Shown: positions 22,423-30,831 of the stretch, piece by piece
How positions within the stretch are numbered: the stretch's first letter is position 1
Layout: every line of letters starts with the position of its first letter
Source of the DNA: Clonostachys chloroleuca
Taxonomy: Eukaryota; Ascomycota; Sordariomycetes; Hypocreales; Bionectriaceae
Reading direction: 5' to 3'
Assembly: GCA_037952775.1 (NCBI GenBank)
Contig: JBANAY010000003.1
Span: forward strand, 8,370,001-8,434,000
DNA length: 64,000 nucleotides
Notes under the pieces: model-generated
Told to the model about the DNA's origin: nothing
Seen by the model: the letters and a program-made list of their open reading frames with translations, nothing else
Databases searched by the model: none
Made by a program: the position numbers and the translations under genes

Positions 22423-24792
22423 TTTTCACGGTGCGAGTGGTACGGTAGGTTTGCTATCGAAGGCAGTCAAGATGATGTAGAGGATAGTTAGCACACACGG
22501 GATGAGGAGACGATGAATTCAATTTTTGAGCAGATATACTAAATGAGTCACTAGTTGCGAGTGCGGTTGCCCTGAGTCATCCATTGTGCTTATGTATGCC
22601 ATCACGACTTCCCTAGATAGGCAGCAGATTGCGATCGAGTCTCGGTCTTCGAGTCAATTGAAGGTCAGATAATATGCGAGCTCTGCCAGCACATCACCAA
22701 GGCGTTGACGGTGGTGTTGAGGGCAGTTTGCAATCTGCATTGGAAATCCACTGAGCTAGGCCCGTAAGCGAGGTCCATGGCTAGATCCGTGACTTGGCCC
22801 ATGAGGAGTCCCAAACCGGTCCATTGCTGCAACCGTCTTCCGCCGATGTAGGCAATGTTAGTCGTGGGTGGTTACACAAGATGAGCGACGAGTGTTTCGT
22901 CTCTGTTTACGGATGGAGGAAATGCCAAAACAGGCCGCGGAAGCCGCGCATGACGCACTTTTCTCACTCGAACTGGGCATGACTAACCTCGTGAATTCAT
23001 AAATTTCGAATGCAAATTTTATACCTGCTCCCCAACCGATGAACGCACATAACAGACGATTCAAGCAGCGATTGACATTCTTTATTGTGTATATGCACGT
23101 CATTCGGCACATTGGCCAAATCAATCTATCGTATTCATGCCAATTAATCGCAATCGATCCGCAGCCCTCCATTGGATTCCGAGCCTGCATCGAAGGGCAT
23201 CACATCGCCGATCACGGCCAGAAATTGCGAAACACGAACTCCTTGCAAGGATGGCTGGCACGCACAGACCAGTATCGAGCCGAGGATTGCTCTCTATCCA
23301 TCGCCATCACGCCGACGCATAAGCCAGGTTAATTGGGAGCGACGGCGCAAAAAGAAAACGCAGTCAAGCGTGGCCACCAGCATAGCCACGACTAGTCTTG
23401 GTGCGCCGACCCTCTTCGTCACCAGAAGTCGGCATGAAACCATGTCATGAGAGAAGAAGCAGGTGATTAGCTTGCGAGTCGCAATTCCCTTCTCCTCTTT
23501 TCCTCGAGCTCGGGCTTCCTCATGGGGCAAATGGGGGGTCGAGGCGAATCGCCAGCCAGGAACGCGCAAGCCAAGACGGGGAACGAAGGCTTGTTTCTCT
23601 CCACCTTTTTGCCGTGCTAAGCTTTTTAACCTGCGAGAATGGGGATGGTTGTCTGGGTGCTGGTCTGACCATCGTCACTGTGCCCTGGTAGCCCCGATGT
23701 CCAAAAACCCGCACGATGTGCCGACTGGCGAATGCCTCGTCACATTGCATGAAGAAGAAATCCGTAACATGGAAAAAGGGCGATGGCGTAAACCATGGCG
23801 GGCCCCTCAGCTCTTGTCGTCGTCTCCGTCTACTCGATATGGAGTTCGGAAGACCAGCTTGCGTGTTACCATCCCCAACGTGAACTGGGTCTAACCCTCA
23901 TCCAGGTCGGAAGATTTTGACCTGAACCATCGACCAGCTCTTTCCGCTGCTGCGTCTGGTAGAACTTGCTCGAACCCCATAGATGACACAAGAAAATGGG
24001 GGCAGTCAACACTACGGAGTAGGCGTTGTCGCATTCAGGGCCCTAGAGAGTTTCAAGGCCTGCTGGAACAGTGTCAAAACGCTGGCCAACCGGGATCGGC
24101 TCGAGACGATGGGACTCTGGCTGATTGGGATGCTCGTCTTTCTATGGGGCCGGGCAAGCCCACCACTGGCTGCAAACGGCGGTTGGACTGGTTAGCCGTG
24201 GACCTGAAACAGGGGATGCACCACGCAACACTGGGACCTACCTCATTCCACATTACCAGCACAAAGCCCCTGGCCTATCAGTGTCCCCGTTCCCGAGGTC
24301 CAAGCATACGTAAACTACAGATCACCAGCTGATCGTTGGGAAGCGCGCAAGACGCACACAGAATTGCGGGCCTCTAACCACCTGATGATGCGTAACCCGC
24401 ATCTCCCTGGTTTCGGGAGGTGCAGCAGCAGGCTTAGGAGCGAAGGGGACTTTTCTCCGCGATGGCATAAAGAGGGCGAGGGCCCGTCCCGGTTGCAGTC
24501 ATCCTCATCACAACTCTCGCTGAACTCAATCCCGAGTCTCTACCATCTTTTCCTCAGCTTCATATACACCAGCTGTAATTCAATCGCTCAACGAGGCCGG
24601 TCCTCTCCACCATCACATCCACATCCACCATTCAAACCCACTACAACGGTCAACCAGACACTATACACAATACTACAATCAATCTATTCTGTAATCCTCG
24701 ATACCCGTCTACTTCGGATCAGATCAGCATATCCTACAACGAAATCTATCTCATCCCAAACCAACCAAACCAAAAACCACCAAACAATCATA
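22423..24792. promoter_or_regulatory. Divergent intergenic region between vas1 and the small peptide gene
   Basis: 2.4 kb. The left end is the vas1 leader, with a GCTAAC branch-like site and a GATAG acceptor-like site that could belong to a leader intron. The right end (about 24540-24792) is a CAAC/TCA-rich leader typical of expressed fungal genes. Frames in between lack ATG starts or codon bias. Confidence 0.5.
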
Positions 24793-24909
24793 ATGAGTCC
24801 CTCCGCCATTCTCGTTGCCGCTTTCGCCACCATGGCTCTGGCTATGCCCCTGGGCATTGACCCCCGCCGTCTGGATACCATGAACGTCTTCTTGGCCGAC
24901 ATTGAGTAA
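24793..24909 (+). CDS. Putative tiny secreted peptide, 38 residues
   Basis: The ATG at 24793 sits in good context (ATA-ATG) after an A/C-rich leader of about 250 bases. It encodes a 17-residue signal peptide-like start (M-S-P-S followed by a hydrophobic Ala/Val/Leu core ending in A-L-A) and then about 21 hydrophilic residues. The mature part contains Pro-Arg-Arg, a Kex2-like dibasic site, which would release a 12-residue C-terminal acidic peptide. A textbook intron follows 26 bases after the stop (24936-25011, GTATGT...GCTAAC...TTGCAG), so this strand is very likely transcribed. Homologues are not known to me; the peptide could be a signalling or effector peptide, or the frame could be a chance reading in a noncoding RNA. 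Confidence 0.5.
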   Translation: MSPSAILVAAFATMALAMPLGIDPRRLDTMNVFLADIE

Positions 24910-24935
24910 ATTGATTTTACCAATGGCCTTCCAAG

Positions 24936-25011
24936 GTATGTTTGTCGACTTGCTTGGTGCTACGGCCATCACTCCCCACACCCACAACCAAGGCTAACCT
25001 GGTGATTGCAG
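24936..25011 (+). other. Intron in the 3' untranslated region of the small peptide gene
   Basis: 76-base interval with GTATGT donor, GCTAAC branch site 13 bases before a TTGCAG acceptor. It begins only 26 bases after the stop codon, close enough to escape nonsense-mediated decay. A second seven-codon ATG frame (24923 onward) would span the junction. Confidence 0.75.
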
Positions 25012-25854
25012 AGACAAAATAAGATAAAATAAATACTGCATCATACACTATACCATGGGAACATAACAGGATACTCGGCGTTGTGCCAGGGGGTTGGCAT
25101 CACACTCATTTTAGAAGACATCACATCGGGTGATAAGTCATTGCATTACATTACATACCCACAATGTTAGATCACATTGCCACGCACATTGGATTTTTAC
25201 CTTTGTCCATAGAATCCACTTTCATGAACCAAGAATAAAAAATTACAAGATATGAATACCGTTCCATGCCTATAGTCCCCTGGCTCTTGTGTGAGAGAGC
25301 CCTGTCAAATGACTGACACAGAGCAAAGCATGGTACACAAAGAACACCCAGCGTTGAATTTCGACACAATATCAAATCCATTAATATAATAATAAACATA
25401 ACATGAAGCTAAACATTGTAGAATAATTTATTGTTTCTCATTATTGTTTACCTTTCATCAGAGTAAGATAAAGAAGGTTAGGTAGGTAGTCAGCCACTCA
25501 ACCTTGTGCGACGCGAAAGCTCGGCAGGAAGACTCACCAAACCAGCGCAGCTTTATAAACCACATACCATCGCCCTCCATCATCTACGACCATACCTACT
25601 AGACAGCACTGGATCCCGTTTGCTCTCCGTACGTTAAGCTAGTAAGGGGCCGATTAGTAGTTGGGTCGGTGACGACCAGCGAATACCGGCTGTTGTAGGT
25701 TATTTTTTGTCTTTTTGAGATGACACTGCATGCCATGCCTGTGTCGTCCCCGCGGCTCTTGTATGAGAGGTCTTGCCTTAGCAAGAGTGAGAAGGAGAAG
25801 ACTAATCAGCTACTCAGTCCTGTGCATCATTGAAACACAGTTCCGTCGTTCTGA
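25012..25854. other. Gene-free AT-rich interval
   Basis: Holds the 3' end of the small peptide transcript on the left and the 3' untranslated region of the minus-strand HNH gene on the right. AATAAA-like strings occur near 25026-25032. No coding signal. Confidence 0.5.
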
Positions 25855-27161
25855 TTAATCCGTATAGTAGGCCTCATCTTCCTCTTCCTCCTCCTCCTCC
25901 TCTTCTTCCTCCTCTTCCTCCTCATCTTCATCTTCATCTTCATCTTCATCCTCGTCTTCGTCCTCGTCCTCGTCTTCATCCTCCTCATCAGTTGCAACTT
26001 CCAGGTCGCCAAAGTCCTTACGCCAATGCCACGGAATCAGGGACTTCATCGACGCCTGTGAGGCAATGTCTGAATGGACACTGTCCGCACGCTCGTTGCC
26101 GCCAGCAATGTCGGCCGCCGACTCTCCTGAAAAGGCGAGGGCTTCGTCCTCTTCTAAATGGCCTACTCTGCGTGCAAGCATCCGTAGGGTTGACGTTCGC
26201 ATATATCCGCCCGGCGTTCCCCAGAGGCTGTTGGTTTCTGCATTCAACCGACCTTTACCTTTCCACCATCCGGGGGCCTCGTGGCGTTGGCGGCGAAGAA
26301 GATTCATGCAATACGCAAAGTAGAGATACCTTACAGCCGGCCGGAAGTCATTTTTGAATTTCAATGGCCGATTGTGAAGCTCTCGACCACTTGGTAGAAG
26401 ATCGCCACCGCCTGGCCTCTTCTCGTTCTCACCATATAGCCATTGTGTCTTCCAGCAATTGGGGCCTGCTTCTGTATCAGGCACAATGACCAATCCACCA
26501 TCGTCAAACAGCTTTTCATAATATTCGTGGATCGGGAACGCATTTTTGGCTCCCATTAAATGGCCATCCCTGGAATCTGGGGGCCCGAAAAGGTGTGCGG
26601 CTGTTACTTCACCCACATTATACCTGACAATCTGGGCAGCTTTGACACTGTGGGGATAAAGATGTTTCCTACTGATTACACACCACACTGCACCTTCGTC
26701 ATTGAAGGCGTTGTACGCCTTAAGCACGTCTGCTCGAAATCGATACTGGGTCTTTTTGTCTCTTTTCGTAAAGAGAGCACGTCGTGCTCCCTGTGGCGTC
26801 TTGTAGAGTCTGATCAACGAGTCAAGGTACGACGAGTCAAGATGCGACCAGTGCTGGGGATCTTCATTCCCCCCCAAGTAGCACAGTCCATGACTCTTCC
26901 ACATATCTCGTAATAGGATGTGTGAAGCACGATGATGTCGGTTGTTAGGGTGCTGATTGTCCTCTCCAAAATTGACACTTCAGATCGGTATTCTTGCTCG
27001 CTTCCAGACCAACGGCCCTCGTGCCACACCGCGTTTACAATCTTGAGAATCTTGTCGGCGGCTTCCCGCTTTTTCTCCTTGATCTCCCAATGGTTCCTCA
27101 CAAACACGGAAGGGAATGTTTCGCTGCTTTTCAGCTTGGGCTGCTTGAAATCAGAGACCAT
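25855..27161 (-). CDS. Fungal HNH-nuclease-like protein with acidic tail (one-base frameshift in a C run)
   Basis: With one base restored the product has 435 residues from ATG 27161. An N-terminal helical region leads to GRVMDCATWGG, then N-E-D-P-Q-H-W-S-H-L-D. The centre holds a fungal HNH_2-like module: a WC-x-x-S pair (AVWCVISRK), then AAHLFG with the likely metal-binding His, and the later N-A-F-P-I-H region. The tail is a run of about 35 Asp/Glu residues from a GA-rich microsatellite, ending in A-Y-Y-T-D. The reading frame changes inside a run of seven C at 26869-26875; eight would make it continuous. A short unrecognised intron is the alternative, but no good donor or branch site is visible. 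The frame is also open upstream of 27161 to 27357 without an ATG, so an extra 5' exon is possible. Such proteins are abundant and uncharacterised in fungi; nuclease activity is inferred. Confidence 0.65.
25870..25990 (-). repeat. Asp/Glu-encoding trinucleotide microsatellite
   Basis: Near-pure GAG/GAA/GAT repeats on the minus strand encode the acidic tail of the HNH protein. Such tracts are prone to length change. Confidence 0.9.
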
Positions 27162-28340
27162 AGTCGGCTTATGGAGACGTGCGGTCTCGACGCTCTTTGG
27201 GAGTGTTGCGAGAGTCGGTTTTGAGGCAGGTTTAGTCTTGTACGAACTTGAGCTGCGTGGATCTGAGCTGTAGAAGGTATATTTGCTGCTGGGTTCAGTT
27301 TTCCTTACCTCTGAAGGCGAGGAAGAGCAGCAAGTAAATACAATGAAGAAGAGGCATTAGAGTTTGGCAAGTGAATTACGCTTGCGGAAGAAAACAAACC
27401 CTTTCTTTGGACGAAACCTTGATCGCTGAGGCTTCATTGGGAGCTCTATTATTGGGCGACAGGCGTAAACCTTACAGAACACACCTCTTTAATTCTTTTT
27501 TCGTATAGTCTTTCCATCTTTTGCTCAGACATATATTATTATACCAAGTGGCTGTCAGTAAAACATGGACTAAAAAGTTATCTTGGTAGGATTATTGTGG
27601 CAGACAACACCATAATAAAGCTTCCTATTGTGGAATAACAAGTAGAAATATTGCCAAGTAATCAGTCAGTAGTTTATTATTATAATCATTATTATCAACC
27701 ATTGTCTGTCGATATCGTGGCCTGTATTAGAAACTTGGGATTAAAACACCTGTGCAATCGCTGTTATTCCCATGCCCACTTGTGTACCTCTATGATAGAA
27801 CATACCTGCAGGATGGCAACTCAGTCATCTAAAGAGTCAGCTACCCCCTAATTCTGCCGCCGTTTGGCAACATATACAAGGAACCAATCAGAAAAGCTTA
27901 TGTTTTCAAGCGCTCTTCAATCTAATTCCATTGGCCTATCCTCTTGCCTTGCCCCAAGTGTGCCATGTGCCAAGCCAAGAGCCGTAGACGAACACCCACC
28001 CCGCTATACGCCACGATCCCGCCAAGCTTTTGCTAGCAGCTGCCCCATCCTAGGAAAGTAACTTGTAGGTAACCGCCAAAAAAAGAGGCCACTCAGGACC
28101 TCTCCAAACAAACCACACCAACAAACAAATATTCCAACCCGCTACCGTCCTGCGCAACCTCACTCAGATCGACATCCATCAATTAAGGTCCGTCTCCGCC
28201 TGCCTGCGAGCGCAATTGGGCGACCACGTACACGTGTGACTGCGCACCCACGCGCAAACCTCGACCGCCCATCGTCAGTCGCGTCGTGATCACCCAACAG
28301 CAGAGCTCACGCCTCGCCCAGCCTCAGCCCAAGCTCCCTC
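27162..28340. promoter_or_regulatory. Divergent intergenic region between the HNH gene and ctk2
   Basis: 1.2 kb between divergent starts. AT-rich around 27440-27760 and C/A-rich from 28080, the likely ctk2 leader. No independent gene seen. Confidence 0.5.
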
Positions 28341-29992
28341 ATGGCACCCTCCAGAGCTGGAGGCAGACGGCCCTCAGACGGCGCCAACGGGAGGGACCAC
28401 CGGCGACACCAGCAGAACCATTACCAGCCCAGAGACGAACCGCCACACCCTCCTCCGCCTCCCGCGCCCGTGAGAGCCGGGCCTCATCCTGGCTACATCA
28501 CCAGCTCGAACCAGTACACCTGCGAGCGCAAGATCAGGCACCTACTCAAGGAGAACGGCTGCGACCCGGCCAGGGAGGATAACTACCGACTACAGGGCGT
28601 CCAACTCATTGACAATGTGAGGGAGCATCTGCAGCTGTACGTTGGTGGCCCCCAAAGGGAAAAGGAGAAGACAGGACAGAGACAACTGACATTGAGTGGC
28701 GCGCAGACCGGTTCGAACGTTTGACACGGCATGCGTGTACTTCCACAAGTTTAGACTCAACTTTAGAGATGCTGAGTACAACTACCAAGACGCCGCGCTG
28801 GCCTCGCTCTTCGTGGCGTGCAAGGTCGAGGACACCATCAAGAAGTCGAGGGAGATCCTCGCCGCGGCATACAATATCAAGAACCCAGACAAGCCCGCTG
28901 CCGCAGACGACAAGGTGAATTTGCCATCTATCTACACATAAATTCCCAGGCTACCTTGCCAAAGAGTAAACAAGTAGCTAACCAACCTAATATCAGGTCT
29001 TCGAAGCTTCCTCCAGGATCATCATAGGCCTCGAGCGCCTCATCCTCGAAACCATAGGCTTCGACTTCCGCACCCGCCACCCCCAGAAGCTCCTCGTCAA
29101 ATGCACCCGCTCCATCCTGGGCCGCGACTCCCCCTCCGCCCGCGACTTCTTCTCGACCGCCTACGCCATGAGCATCGACCTCTACAAGACCTTTGCCCCC
29201 ATCAAGCGCACCACCTTCTCCATGGTCATGGCCGTCATCGAGCTCACGGCCCGCGCCATCGACGTCAGCAGCACCGACCCCGACCATTCCCAGCTCCTCC
29301 CCGAGGTCCGCCGCTTCTCCGACCTCAAGCCAGACTACTGCCGCCCCGCCGTCCTCGAGACCATGCTCGACCTCCTCGACCTCTACGTCCAGCACCCCAA
29401 GTCCACCAAGCTCGGCCCCCGCTTCGACATGAACCACTTCATGGACATCAAGATCCTCCTCAACAACGACCTCGACCACGCCTCCCTCCCCCGCTTCCTC
29501 TACTCCTGCCCCGAGTGCGAGTCCTCCCCCTTCTCCGCCACCTCCCCGGACCAGCACTCCCCCGCCCAGCACCAACAACCACCCCCCAACACGAACAACC
29601 TCCTGTCCTCCGATCACACCGCAGCCCCCAACCCCCTAGGCGGCACCGGCCCCCGCCCCGTCCGCGGCGACGGCTCTACCATGCGCTTCGTGTTTAACCC
29701 AGAGGCCGCCCGCTCCGAGCAGCGCACCGTCGACGACTTCTTCCGCGAGGAGTGGGAGGAGCACGAGGTCGAGGTCGACGAGCCCATCCCCCCGCCTCCC
29801 CACCCCCCACGGAACAATCGAGACGACGGGGGGAACGAGAGGGAAAGAGGCGGTGGTGGCAGGAGGAGATATCAGGGCGGGCACCATAATCGGGATCGGT
29901 GGGGGGGCGGCGGGCATCCGTACCGTGGAGGCGGCGGCGGCGGTGGTGACAGAGGGGATAGGCCACATCGAGGGCGTGGACGGCATCATTAA
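28341..29992 (+). CDS. ctk2: Cyclin subunit of CTD kinase I (Ctk2)
   Basis: Ctk2 is the cyclin of the CTDK-I kinase that phosphorylates the C-terminal domain of RNA polymerase II during elongation. Three exons give 499 residues: 28341-28636, 28707-28914 and 28997-29992. Both introns have canonical ends (GTACGT...CTGAC...GCAG and GTGAAT...CTAAT...TCAG), and splicing joins REHLQL to PVRTFDTACVYFHK and ADDK to VFEASSRIIIGLERLI. A Pro-rich leader of about 55 residues precedes the first cyclin box (about 65-215); a second cyclin fold follows to about 330. The last 120 residues are low-complexity, with an R/G/H-rich C-terminus resembling RNA-binding RGG tails. The start is the ATG at 28341. It converges with msb2. 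Confidence 0.9.
28637..28706 (+). other. ctk2 intron 1
   Basis: 70 bases, GTACGT donor, CTGAC branch, GCAG acceptor, splitting a Leu codon in the cyclin box. Confidence 0.9.
28915..28996 (+). other. ctk2 intron 2
   Basis: 82 bases, GTGAAT donor, CCTAAT branch, ATCAG acceptor, phase 0. Confidence 0.9.
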
Positions 29993-30831
29993 TTGTAGAA
30001 AGGCTAGAAGAGCGGGCTGTGCAGGTAGTAGATCTAAACACAAACGCCAACAAGATTGGGTAGCCCATTGTTCCCACCAACTCTCCAACGTCCAGTCCAA
30101 AATTATAGTGTCCAGCGACTCTCAGGCTCTGCCGTGACGGTAAACAAGTAGATGAAAGGAAGCTTTAAAGATGAAGTGATTTATTCGCCTCTAACATATG
30201 TTTCTACATCCCCACGATAATCCAAGAGCCGATGGGGGCTCCCTTCTTCCGAAATATACAATCCCCCGTCAGCCCGACTCCTCGCGAGACAACTCCTCAT
30301 CTGGACATGGAAAAATAATATGTGTATGTTTTGGAAGGGGTTCGCCATGCTTAGTGGTACTGTGCCAAGTCCCTGTAGTCCGCATCTCCCACTTCCTCCT
30401 CGGTTTCAAAAACAAAAAGACATAAGGTTGACATAACAAAAATGAGAAAAAAAAAAAGTATATTAAACGGCCACAACAAGCTGCCTAGGTCACCAGGATG
30501 AGGCCAGAAGAAAAGATACAGCTGGGTCCCGGCCCTATCCATGCTACAGCGCCCGGCGGTTCGTTGGGATCAAGAAATGGCATATTATCAGAAACGTATC
30601 CAAAGCCGATAATTTTACCAATCGAAGAAAGGGAGAAAATCAGGTAATAAATAAAAAGCGGGGGACGCTTCCCCCAAGAGTAAGGATGGAGGTTGACGCT
30701 CGGTTCTTTCGTTGAAAATCCGGCCTCCCCTTCTATCTGTTGGGCTAGCGATCCCAGGGTATCGAAGTGTAGATGAAACTAATATGGACGAATGAGCTTT
30801 TGATGACGGGCCAAGACGGACGTGAACACTA
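29993..30831. other. Convergent 3' region between ctk2 and msb2
   Basis: 840 bases between two stop codons, containing AT-rich and poly-A/poly-T tracts (for example 30446-30460) suited to polyadenylation on both strands. No coding signal. Confidence 0.5.

Noticed and set aside
24364..24792. Upstream in-frame extension of the small peptide ORF to about 180 codons
   Set aside because: No ATG at its start; it runs through leader-type A/C-rich sequence. The internal ATG with a signal peptide is the credible start.
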